Source of the DNA: Takashimella koratensis
Lineage: Eukaryota; Basidiomycota; Tremellomycetes; Trichosporonales; Tetragoniomycetaceae
DNA: 64,000 nucleotides
Direction of reading: 5' to 3'
Assembly (NCBI GenBank): GCA_003116875.1
Contig: BCKT01000009.1
Span: 744,001-808,000, forward strand
Of the stretch, positions 33,945 through 44,612 are shown one piece after another. Made by a program: the position numbers and the translations under genes. The first letter of the stretch is position 1. Every line of letters starts with the position of its first letter. Under the pieces are notes generated by a model that saw nothing but the letters and a program-made list of their open reading frames with translations, was not told where the DNA came from and did no database searches.

Positions 33945-35421
33945 CTATTGGGGCATGACGCTCTCATCACCCTTTGCCTTTGCCCTCTCCAACGCCTCCA
34001 GTCTCTCCCTCATCGTGACCTCCTCCCTCTCTTTCCTAGTCTTCTCAATCTCCTCCAAAATCTCACTAGCGCCCAACTTTCTCAACTCCCGGGCACATAC
34101 TTCACCCCACCTCTCGCTCTCTCTCCAGCTCGAGACGAGGACCGTGGGGGCTTCGTAGAGGACGTGTTTCCGACCGTCGGTGGAAGTGACGCACGCTTTC
34201 AGGTTGAGGTGGGCTCGGCGAGAGCGCAGGACGGGGGTCTCGCCGGGTAGAGGGTAGCCACCTGCGAGGAGGCCGGAGAAGTGCAAGGTCGGGGAAGAGG
34301 AAGTGAGTGGTGTGAACGAGTCGGTGGTGAAAGGGCTCTCGGGCTCGAGTGAACCGTTCGATCCGTGGGCGGCGTCGGCGTAAATCTCGACGAGCGAGGT
34401 CTCCACACCGACCGGGACGGAACATCCACCTTCGAGAACACGCAAGAGTCCTCGTTCAGCGGCCACCCGCCATTCAGTCTGCCAGTGGCCAATAGATCGC
34501 AGAGCGTCGCGTGACTTTGCGTCCCCTGTTCGGATCTCAACGGCCAGTGCACCTTGCCCGACAGCGTGGAGAAGGACAGGGTATTGGAGTGGGGAAGTGA
34601 TTCGGTGGCCGAGATCGATACGGACAAGGCCGGAGGTGGCGAGGATCAGGGCGGCGAAAGGGGAGGAAGGGTTGTCGAGTTTGCTAAGACGGGTGTTGAG
34701 GTTGCCGCGCTGTTTGTGTCAACACGAGTGTCATAGATCAGTGGTGCGAAGTGGGAATGGAGAGGGGTTGCGAATGGGAAAGGAGAAGTGATCACCATTG
34801 ATGAGGATGGAAGCGAAACGTTCAGATACTCACCATGTCGTCGAACTTGAGACCCGGGTAGGCTCTTCGCAACTGAGCTACTCGCCGGACGCTACCGGTA
34901 CCCACGATACTTCCCTCTGGCAAGTCATCTAGAGACTTGTACTCCAACCCTTCCTTGACGACCAGAGCGTCTCTTGGGTCTTCTCTCTCAAGCAAACACG
35001 CAATCTCGCATCCTTCCCTCAAGAGCGTCGGGACGTCTTTGCAGCTGTGTACGAGCAAATCAAATCGGCCATCCACGAGTGCGCTCTCGAGTTCGTCGGT
35101 CCAAAGGCTCTTGGCGGGTTGAGAGGAGGAATAAGGGGAGAGAAGGTGCAAAGGAGTAGTTTGGTTTTTGTCCCCTACAGTGGACATAGACTCGACGGGG
35201 AAAGCGAAGGAGGAGGATGGGGAGGATGGGTGGGAGCGGGAGAGGGCGGAAGCGACGAGGTGGGTCTGGACAAGAGCGAGTTGGGAACGACGCGTGCCGA
35301 GGGTGAACGTGGAGGTGGAGGAGGAGGAGGAAGGGAGGGCAGAGGAGGTGGAGGTGGTCGGTGAGGGGTTGGAGGAGGCAGCGAGGGACGCCGAGTCCAA
35401 CGGGATGATGTTGAGCGACAT
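33945..35421 (-). CDS. HEM3: Porphobilinogen deaminase (hydroxymethylbilane synthase)
   Basis: Two exons (35421-34834 and 34709-33945) give 450 residues. Joins four porphobilinogen units into hydroxymethylbilane, the third step of haem synthesis, in the cytosol. Hallmarks are [15 protein letters not shown] at the start of the fold, [38 protein letters not shown] just after the intron and [10 protein letters not shown], whose Cys (codon 34422-34424) is the dipyrromethane cofactor anchor. The N-terminus has a Ser/Thr-rich 35-residue extension, and a Ser/Pro insert lies in the C-terminal third, making it longer than the usual 320-360 residues. All key residues are present, so it should be active. 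Confidence 0.95.
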
Positions 35422-36268
35422 GGCGCGTGATGATGTTGGGTAATGAACAAGAGGTCAATGTGGAAGTGGATGTGAGATTAGTAGGATAGGAATGAACAAG
35501 ATCAAACGATGTGATGTGGAGGCAGAACTTGGCAGCTACACCGTGGCTGGCTGCTCAAAAAAAAAAAAAAAAAAGTTTCGCAACGCCGGGTGGGACCGGG
35601 TGGGTGGGTGTATAAATAAGCCAGTCGACGGGGAGTAAATCCAGTCACTGTGTTTAGCACTGACGGTTGATTCCCACGGAATCAGGAACGCACAGGCTGG
35701 CGGCGAGGCAACGGTACAGTAGATTACAAGCGGGAGATGACACGAGGAGGTAGAGCCGAGGTCGAGGTCAGGGTCAGGGTGGGAGGGTGATGAGTGATGA
35801 GTGATGGGTGATGAGATGATGGCGTCGGTTAAAGGACGGGGGTAAAGGCAGGCAAGTGAAGGATGCAAAGGAGGCAAAGGACGCTAAAGTAGCTACGTAC
35901 ATCCGCATCCGAGCGACGTCGGTCGTTCCACCGCATCGGTCCCTCGGGATAGCAACTGGTCCATATGGCACTCTCCTCGTCGCCAAGCAGTGCCAGTGTC
36001 TACATTTTCACTCCTCACTCCTCACTGTCACTCTCTGTTTCTCCATCTCAACTCACTGCTCTCACCGCTGGACAATCCATCCACCACGCTCGACTCGGCT
36101 CTGTCCGGCGTCTTGCACGCCCCCTCCACCGCCCCACAAACCCACCGCCCCACCTTTGTGCGATCACGACAGACCGCCGCTGCCTTCTGCCTTCTTCCCT
36201 ACCTTTCCATGGTCATCGACTAGACAGCGCTCCCAAATCCACCCGAGGAGCTACTCCATCCAATCGTC
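35422..36268. promoter_or_regulatory. Divergent promoter, HEM3 and membrane protein gene
   Basis: About 850 bases with an 18-A run at 35557-35574 (a T tract on the HEM3 strand), then a run of GATGAGTGATG repeats around 35788-35815. The right part is CT-rich toward the next gene. Open frames here have biased composition only. Confidence 0.45.
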
Positions 36269-37253
36269 ATGTCTTCATCCCAATCGTCAGCTCCGTCGAC
36301 CTCGTCATACGACCCAGCGTCCACCGCCGTCGTTCCCTCCACCACCAATGGAGTGTAAGTTCTCTATCTCTCTTCAACCGGCGATCTCCGCCGATCTTGA
36401 TCACTCCACCTTCACCCTCCTTCTATCCTTGCTGACTCTTTCTTATCAGCTCGTCCACGCTCTACCTCTTCACCTTCTTAATCACCATCCTCGTCCTCGG
36501 CTTGATCTCTGGCGGCCTCCTCTGTCGAGCCTACTACGTGCGCGCTCGCTGGCGCCGACGAGTCCAAGAAGCCATGGCGCGTGGCGAGCCCCTCCCAGAA
36601 TTACAACCAGAGACTTGGGGCCGACCTCGACCGCCGAAAAAGGAGAAGAAAGTGGGACCGAGACCAAGTCTCTGGGAAGCGGAGATGGTTAGGGATGGGG
36701 AGGTCGAGAAAGAGGAGATTCGGTATTATGAGAAATTACATGACTGGGACGAGATTGTCGTGAGTATCGAATCTACCTCTGTTCTTGTCTACAACCCTTG
36801 CATGTCGAAGCAACACGCACTGACATACCCCAGCCTGTTGCTCTGAACCGCAGCAAGCTCGCTGAGCCGATCGAGCCGACCCCACCTCCACCTCCTCCAC
36901 CCCCACCTACCATCTCTTTGCGTATGCACATCCGCGACCTCTTCTCTCTCTCTTCCACCCCACCTTCAGCCACCGCTGCGGCCGCCGCATCTGCTGCCCA
37001 GGTAGAAAACGGTCTCAACCCCTCTCGACCCGGTTACGCGCGCCAAGAGACTGCTACTTCGATCAAGCAGACGTACACGATCCCAGAGACGGGTGAGGAC
37101 GTGGTGGTGGGCGTACTCATTGCGTTGCCGGTCCAAGGGAGAGCGGCGGAACGGTGGGCGCCAGAAGATCCCGAAGAGGCAGAGGTGCCAGAGGTGTGTC
37201 TAGGGATCATGGATTGCCACGTAGATCCGATCCGGTCGCAAAAGGGCCAGTGA
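36269..37253 (+). CDS. Small single-pass membrane protein, unknown function
   Basis: Three exons (36269-36354, 36450-36759, 36834-37253) give 271 residues. A Ser-rich outer segment of about 30 residues precedes one clear transmembrane helix (LYLFTFLITILVLGLISGGL) and a basic stop-transfer region (YYVRARWRRRVQEAM), so the C-terminus is expected in the cytosol. The tail holds a Pro run (about 36887-36911), an Ala-rich run and a conserved-looking TYTIPETGEDVVVGVLIALP. This architecture is seen in uncharacterised basidiomycete proteins. No catalytic motif. Confidence 0.75.
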
Positions 37254-37670
37254 GTGAAGGAGTATTTGAAAGGATCAAAGGGTCAGACAGTCAGAGGGTG
37301 AAGGCGCTGGTCAATTAGCTCGAGGGTGAGATCCGACTCCAGATCAAAGTTAGACAGTAGTCAAAGTTGTGATACAGATTTGTACAGACGCAGCAGTGCG
37401 ATACATGTCAACGCTTGCAAGGCTTTCAGATGCGTACTTTGGCAAGCAGCCAGCGCTCTCGCTAGTGACTTTGAATCAGAGGTAACCATGACTCGGACGA
37501 TCTTTGAACCAGCCCAAGGCGAGGGTTGACGGTTGACAATTCCCCGCAGAGGAAATTGGCGTCACTGTCACCTCGATCACGTCCAATTGACCCATCCCCA
37601 TTCTCATCCACTTCATCATTCTTCCAGTTCACCACTGTCCCATTTCCTCTGGACACCGTTTCCACCCACG
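37254..37670. other. Intergenic
   Basis: About 415 bases. No gene seen; promoter of the ankyrin gene with CT-rich sequence just before the start. Confidence 0.4.
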
Positions 37671-38111
37671 ATGAGCACCGAGTCTCACCCTGACCCCAGC
37701 GCTGACAATCCCACGCCGTCGGTCTCCTCTCTCCCACCTGAAGCTCTCGACCTCGCTGCACGTATCTTCGACCTCTCTCGCTCTGGCTCTACCTCCCACC
37801 TCCTCTCCTATCTAACCTCCGGAATCCCGGCCAACCTCACCAACTCGAAAGGCGACACGCTCCTCATGCTTGCCGCCTACCACGGGCACGCCGAGACCGT
37901 CTCCATGCTTCTCATCCAGGGAGCCGACCCAAACGTCCTCAATGATCGAGGACAGAGTCCCGTCGCTGGCGCAGTGTTTAAAGGGTACGATGAGGTAGTC
38001 AAGGTACTAATCGAGGGTGGAGCGGATAAGTTGGCTGGACATCCGAATGCTGTGGATTGCGCGAGAATGTTTAAGAGAAATGAGGCGTTGAAGGTGTTAG
38101 GCGAGGAGTGA
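37671..38111 (+). CDS. Small ankyrin-repeat protein
   Basis: One exon, 146 residues. After a Pro/Ser N-tail and a helix (EALDLAARIFDLSRSG) come about three ankyrin repeats: SKGDTLLMLAAYHGHAETVSMLLIQGADP, then DRGQSPVAGAVFKGYDEVVKVLIEGGADK, with a capping helix (VDCARMFKRNEALKVLG). The GDTLLMLAAYHGH and GAD turns fit the consensus. Similar small ankyrin proteins are widespread in fungi. The binding partner cannot be told. Confidence 0.85.
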   Translation: MSTESHPDPSADNPTPSVSSLPPEALDLAARIFDLSRSGSTSHLLSYLTSGIPANLTNSKGDTLLMLAAYHGHAETVSMLLIQGADPNVLNDRGQSPVAGAVFKGYDEVVKVLIEGGADKLAGHPNAVDCARMFKRNEALKVLGEE

Positions 38112-39847
38112 GGGCGGGGTATGCGGGCACATCCAAAGGCAAGGAGGGAGGGGAAAGTCTCAGTGAACGAGTGGGTCGTCGCAGCCAAGGGAGCTACATC
38201 CTCGTTTCGTCGTTGGACTGCGTATCGTCTCAACACCACTGCACCGCAGCAACATGACAGGTCACCTCGGGCAGTAAGTACCGCCCCTTACCCCCTGACC
38301 GGTTCTCCTTCCTCGAGTCGTTCTAACAAATCTCCCTCTGTGCTTAGCTACCTTACGCCAAACGTAACTAGACCTCACTGGCGGCCTTCGGATCCACGCA
38401 CATCCACATGCCCCTGCGGCCGTGGAACCTTCAACCTATCGCTGATCGACGGCCATTTGCCGCTTTTACCCCTCGTACGAGGATCACGATCTCCCCCTGG
38501 TCGGTCTCCTTTCGGCCTTCAGCCATCGACCCCGGTCCCTTCCCCATCTTCACATTCTTTTCATACCCGCGCCGATCTGGATGTCATCCATTGAACAGCA
38601 CCCCCCTATCCCGTTAACCACTGGATCGCTATCTGACCTGTCCCATTTTGTCGATCCTTACATCCGCGCCTCCTTTTCCCATTCCCTCTTGTCTCCTAGA
38701 TCCTGACTAGTCACTCCTTGCTCATCCACTCCCTTATCCCGCGTCTAAGCTTATGAATTGCCCTTACACCCCTCTTCTCTAGACTTCCGTGCACTTCCAA
38801 ACCTCTTTCCCCATCCCCTCCCTTCTCTCCGCGCCGCATCTCACCCTCCTTACCCCATCAACGCGAGTAGGAACATTTGCTTTCCTTCCTTCCTTTCATC
38901 CACTCACCCTTTCTTCTCTCCTATCCCTTATCCTTCCTTTCGGCTCTAGCCCCGGGCCGTCCCCTTCCCCACCCCCAAACTCTCGTCACTAAGCGACAAC
39001 CATCTCGAACTGATCATACCCTCTTAACCACCGGCCAAGCCTGTGGGTACTGATATCCTTTGTCAACTCTTCACCATCCACCAACACTACCAGCACCCTT
39101 CACCCTCACTCACGGCCATTCACCTTCCTTACACCGGCGAAGAAAATACCTCCCAAGCGAAGGGATTCACCCCAAATCTCTCTCCCATTACCCACTACCC
39201 ACTACCCACTACCCACTACCCACTACCCACTACCCTCCACCCACTACCTAGGCAAATACCGCCACAAGACCTTGACTCACTCTGACCGTCGTATGAATCC
39301 TTTCCTTTGTATTTGACCCACCGCGCGCTCCTCTGTCCCTCTGTCACACCGATTCACACTCCTCCCTCCCTCCCTGCCTCCCTCCTCTCACGCCCTCGGG
39401 GCTTTGCAGGCTACGCTTAGCACAAATGGATTCGCCCATCTCCCCATCCCCCCATTTCCCAGAGTATCACCTTATCACCGTACTATCCCTCTTTTTCGTC
39501 CTGTTTTGACTCTTGACTCTTCACCATTGCTCTTACCACGAGGTTGATCCAAACTCGTCGTCTTTCCTCTCTCGTCCTTGGCTCAACCCACTAACTTTGC
39601 TCACCCACATTCACTCACACACTCGCTCACTTCCTCATCCCCTGCAATCGAAGACCCCACCCCGGCCCTCACTCCTCACCCCCTCTCCTCCCCCTGCTCC
39701 TGCCTCATCAACTCTCTCCTCTTCGTACTCAATCCTGGGTCAACCGATACACTGCGTACCCGACCAGCTCTTTACCCCCGACCTGCACTCCCACTTATCC
39801 CTCCCACTCACGCCCTCACTCCATCACCAAGAATCAAACAGCCAACC
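38112..39847. promoter_or_regulatory. Long pyrimidine-rich region upstream of the C2H2 gene
   Basis: About 1.7 kb, one strand dominated by C and T. It contains frames (38121-38594, 39513-40151) that are open mainly because of composition. A 7-nt repeat sits at 39186-39235. Probably the 3' end of the ankyrin gene and a long promoter plus leader of the next gene. Confidence 0.5.
39186..39235. repeat. Tandem repeat of CACTACC (about 7 copies)
   Basis: A near-perfect 7-nt repeat of unit CACTACC, trailing into diverged copies up to about 39248. Non-coding, within the pyrimidine-rich leader of the C2H2 gene. Confidence 0.8.
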
Positions 39848-42800
39848 ATGGCGGTCAAGCATTTTTCCTCTCACGAGGAGTACTTTGAACACATACGACA
39901 ACTCCCTGCCCAGATCCTCAGCGATTCTTGTAAGTCAACACGTCACGCTCCTGTATCTCCTGCCCTTTGCTCTACTCCCTTCCGTCCTTCTCCACTGTAC
40001 TCGTCCACTTCACTTGCCCGCATCCCAACCGCTGCACTCTCCAAACGCCCAAATGCCCAACTTCCATTCCCAGCCTTTCCAAACTCGTAATTTCTCACCT
40101 CCCAAACGCACACCCCCCTACACTGAGCTATACCCAATCTCCTTCGTATAACACGCTAAATCTAAATACCCCCCCCCCCCCCCCCCCCCGCAACACATAT
40201 CCTTTGTGCTTCCTTACATGTCTACTCCATTCGCATATTATCCCGCATTCGCTGATCACTGACTGCCACCTTTTTCCCACCAATACCACACCAAACTTGT
40301 ACCAACTCCACTATCACCGCTACCGCCACTCCCTACTGCTGTCGGTCCCACTACCGGCTCTACAGACAACCCGGCCGAACAAACTGCGCACGCCTCGCAC
40401 GCCGCACACGCACACCTTGCACACACTGCACACACTGCACACACTGCACACACTGCACACACTGCACACACTGCACAGGCTACCCACAATCATGCTAGTG
40501 GGAGGTACGAGCCCTACCGCCGACCTGGAGGTACCCCTTCTCACCCGTCCTCTTCTCTTCCGGGCAGCCACGCACCCACTCCGCCTTACAGCCGAGGGAC
40601 GTCCCCTTCCCTCCTTCCTCGTCGACTACCTACAAGCCCACACCAGCCCCTTCTCCACGGCTCTCACTCGGCTCACGCCCCGCACGCGTCCAACCCCGCC
40701 CACGCAGCTCAAACAGCTCAATCTTCTCATTCTCGCGATGCAAAGGCTTACGAGACTTCCGGTCCGACAGGTCGATACCAGACTTCCAAAGGTGCCCAAC
40801 GCGACGCAAGGTATATGCAGAAATACGCATCACGTATGACTTCTGGTCCATCAGGGTCGAATTCGCCGCCTACGTCCACGACTACTTTATCTTCTGCCCA
40901 CGGAACCCGTGTTCAAGCGGTGACTTCACTCCCTGCCGCCCCTGCCAAGCCAGCTGCGGCGGCAGGCGTCCCGCCCCCTGCCCAAGCGAGGAGAGGGTAC
41001 CCCTCTTCTCAGGGTGGACAAGGTTACACGCAAGAAGGGAAGTTACCCCCCTCTCACGAGTACGAACACAACTACGACGGGTACGGATACGACGAGTACG
41101 GGCACCCTTTTCATCGCGAGCCACATGGGTACGGCGAATCTCAAGCACTCCAAGCCCAAGGTTCGGTGCAGGGACAGCATACGACCATTCCCTCTCGGAC
41201 TCGACCGACCCCAGGATCCTCATCCCTCGGTTCGCCGACCAGAGCATTTACTCATACCTCTGACCCTGCTCCTGCCGCTGTCTCGATCGAGGCCGCACCT
41301 GGCCCCGGGGCTTCACAGGGATCGGGACAGTCCGTCCCCGGAGGCGCTCCAATACCGAGGAAACGGTTCACCCTTGACAGTTTGCGAGCGGAACAACAGG
41401 CTGCCATCGAGGCTGCGCGTCGAGAGAGGCTTCGTGAACAGGATACAATCTCCACTAGTGCTGGTGCTGCAGTTACGGGGACAGGAGTGGAGGGAGCGAG
41501 CGACTCAGACGCCGGGTACCGACCAGGATCCAGGAGCACAGACGCCTATGGCGCTGCCACGAGACCGGGATACGGACAGACTTCTCAATCCCAAGCTCGG
41601 CTTCAGCCGCTCAAGGAACAAGTGCAGAATGTGTACCCATACACACCTCAGCATAGGGAAGCCTATGCTCAGAGGGAACAGCAGCAGCAACAGCAACGAC
41701 AACAGATGCAATGGGACCAACAGCAGCGACAACAGCACACGCAATCGCATCAACACCAACACCAACACCAACACCAGCAGGCTCCTCAGCACGGGCAGTA
41801 TCCCCACCAGCAGTACCAGCACAGTCAGCAGTACCCGGCCCAGCCTCACCAGCAGAACCAACAGGTCCAGAGACACGACCAGCAGAGGGCAGAGCAACTC
41901 CGTCTCGAGGCTGAAAGGCAGCACGAACAATCGGAGAAAGGAAAGATTCGACGGATTCAACTCCAAGTCTTTGTCCATGCTCGGTGAGTACGGCATGGAG
42001 AGCCTTTTTTCCTGTCTAGCAGTTGTGAACCTGCGAGTCGGGTACTTGAAGTTCCTTTAAAACTATTCTCTCACATACCTTCCTTTCTTGTCCTCGGGGG
42101 GGGAAACCTTTCATTACCCCCTCCTTGACCTTCCTCTCGCCGCGCCTTTTCTCCGTGACACCGCTGACGCAGATCTCACCCGTTCTCCATTCATTCCTCT
42201 CCCCTCTCCCCTCTCGCTCTTCTCGGTGTTCATAACCATCATCACCACATTGTTCCCGTGCCCGTGTCTCTACACACAGCCCCACCCAATGCCGATGGGA
42301 CACCTGTCAAGCCGTCCTCAACTCCTGGGCCTTACTCGAGAAACATATTCTCCTCGCTCACCTCCGTAGCCCCGGGTTCGGAGTGACGTGCAAGTGGCAA
42401 GCGTGCGGAGAGACATTTGCGACCAAGCAAGAATGTTATCGACATGCTTTGATTCCACACATGCGCGAGTTCAGTGCCAGGTGTCCTTTCAGTGAGTATC
42501 AAGCAGTTGATCAGGAGGATCAGAAGAAAGTCGCGTCACTCGGACTGGTCAATCCTTCACGTGGCTGTCGAAGAGTGACAGAATGGATGAAGAATGGTAT
42601 GCTGATGACCTCGCAGATTGCGATTTTGAGGGCGAAGCATTCCCTGCTTTAATGGACCACATTTCCACCTCTCACCCTTCTGCTACTCCGGATGACTTTG
42701 TTCCCGGTCTCATCCACCACCAACCTTACCTCCCGTCTTCTCTCCCTCCACTCCCGCCCGCCGGGTCCAAACACATCATCGCATTCGACCACCCCCTCCC

Positions 42801-43896
42801 GCCCGCCGCGGCATCGACGAGGGCGAAAAGGAGCGTGACGAGGTTGTGTCGAGCCGGAAGACATCCGAGGAAAGAACATTTCGCCAGTCGGAAAGGAGCA
42901 GCCGCAGCTATTGGTGCTATGATTGAAAATCATCGACGAATCAGCATGAGTGCCGCGAGCGTGTTAACCTTCCCCGGAGGAGGTGGGGCAGGTAACTTCG
43001 AGGAGGGTATGAGTGGGGGAGGAACTGCAGCGGTAAATGTGAGGAAGAGCGTGAGCGAAGGAGCAGTGGCAGTGCAACTACTTGATGTGGAGAAGAGCGC
43101 CAACGAAGCCATGGAAAAGGCCCGGAAAGAAGCCCGAGAGCTTGAACGCGCCGCAGCGACAGCGACAGCAATGGATATCGATATCGATCCGAAAGCTGGT
43201 ACAGAAAGTGACGAGATACCTGAAGATCCTGATGCGGAAGGGGAAGAAGAGGAGATGTCTGATACCCTGGAGTTGTGTAACTCGAGTTACGGAAGTACGT
43301 CGACCGAGATCTCGATGAGTCCGGAGGCGTCGGCGCCTGTATCACCAGTGGAACAGGGTAAGGTGGGAGAGGAAGCCGTTGAGCTGGTGGTCGCAGGGTC
43401 GAGGCTGAGAGAGACAGGAACGGAAGAGAGGAAGGGGTTAGAGATGGCGAAGGTGGCGATGTCGTTGGAGCCAAAGATGAAGGGGAAGGTGGATGTCGCG
43501 TTAGAAGGTGAAGATGCCGATGGGGAAGGAGAGATGGAAGTGGAGGTTGAGCAAGACGCGCAAGGTGAAGAAGACGCCGAGGGTGAAGAAGACGAGTTAG
43601 ACGAGGATGATGAGGATGAGAATGAGGAAGAGAGTGATGTCTCTGAATACAAGACCCGTATACCCAAGTCGGCGGATTTGGTGGCGCCGAAGAGTGGGAC
43701 AGGCGAAGAAGGAGAAGGAAAAGGTGTGATCGAAGCGGAGGGGGAAGGAGCAGGAACTGGAGCGGTAGTGGGAGGAGGGATGGTGAAGAGATCGTTGAGG
43801 CTGCATACGAAACGAGCAGGAAGTGGAGATGGGGAGAACGAGGGACCAACGTCAGCAGGGAGTGAACTAGTCCCTGCCTCTGCTCAAAGTGCGTGA
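39848..43896 (+). CDS. Large Q/H-rich protein with three C2H2 zinc fingers
   Basis: Exons 39848-39929, 40366-41983, 42280-42491 and 42617-43896 give 1063 residues in frame. After MAVKHFSSHEEYFEHIRQLP comes a low-complexity region with an Ala-His-Thr repeat, and Gln/His-rich tracts near 41680-41900. Three tandem fingers follow (each with a CC..HH pattern): CRWDTCQAVLNSWALLEKHI, CKWQACGETFATKQECYRHA and CPFNCDFEGEAFPALMDHIS. They appear only when introns are removed, which supports the model. The C-terminus is very acidic (Glu/Asp runs near 43530-43640). A nuclear chromatin or transcription factor is likely. The first intron (436 nt) is unusually long and contains a 21-C run. Confidence 0.7.
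40169..40189. repeat. Poly-C tract of 21 bases
   Basis: Uninterrupted run of 21 C inside the first intron of the C2H2 gene. Such tracts mutate fast and are also prone to sequencing length error. Confidence 0.85.
40418..40478 (+). repeat. 9-nt coding repeat, Ala-His-Thr
   Basis: About six copies of a 9-base unit (GCACACACT) read in frame as Ala-His-Thr, in exon 2 of the C2H2 gene. Copy number changes would keep the frame. Confidence 0.85.
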
Positions 43897-44612
43897 TCTC
43901 AAATCCGTGGAAGATACACGAGATGGGTAGGAGGGGAAGGAGGTGGAGGTGAAGGGCTGAGGTGAGAGTCTGAGGTGATCTTGGTTCATAACATGACATG
44001 AGAGAAGAGGTATGGACACAGCGAAGAGCCAAAGGTGCGAGACCAGAGGGCAGAGGGGTTGGGGGGCGATGAGGCGAGGAGGAGAACTGGGGAAAGGACA
44101 TGGAGGGATAGGAGGTTGGGAGGAGGGGAAAGGACAGTAGCAACGATGGATCCGAGTTTACGGTAAGACGATACGATGTAAATATTGTACGATTCTTGAA
44201 TATGAAACCTGTCTGTATCTCTTTGAAATAATGTGTTTTTCTTTTCTTCTTTTGAATTTCTTTCACTAACATCTCTGCGTTTGTGATGGTTGACAGACAA
44301 TCAGACAATCTTCATTTCTCTGCGATTTTGAAACGTGTTTATCTGTTTTTTTTTTTGTTTGTTTTTGTTTGTTTTGTTTCCTAGCTGGTATTTTATGGAT
44401 TGAAATCGAACCGGGACGTCGGGACGTGGGTGTGTATGACAAGATGGACAAGAGGGTGAACGGGCGATGCAGGTTGACTGGACAGATGGTTGAGACAGGT
44501 CGAGGGGTCCGGTAGCGCTGAGGAAAAGGTATGACTACTTTGCGAAGGGTATCGATGGAATTTCTTCTCGAGTATTAAAGAATGTTGAAAGATCTTGAGA
44601 GATTGTCGACTT
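43897..44612. other. Convergent 3' region
   Basis: About 715 bases between the stops of the C2H2 gene and the MAPKK. Contains T-rich tracts (44343-44383). Long opposite-strand frames that enter from the C2H2 gene are shadows. Confidence 0.4.

Noticed and set aside
35557..35574. Retroposed gene marked by the A run
   Set aside because: The A tract has no coding sequence upstream of it in sense orientation and no flanking duplications; it sits in a promoter.
36269..37253. Wsc-type stress sensor
   Set aside because: A Ser-rich outside and one membrane helix fit loosely, but there is no signal peptide or Cys-rich WSC domain.
39186..39248. CRISPR or telomeric repeat
   Set aside because: Repeat has no spacers, a 7-nt unit CACTACC, and lies in mid-region between genes.
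42941..44308. 455-codon minus-strand frame opposite the C2H2 gene
   Set aside because: Leu/Pro/Ser/His-rich, mirrors the acidic coding sequence of the plus strand; a compositional shadow.
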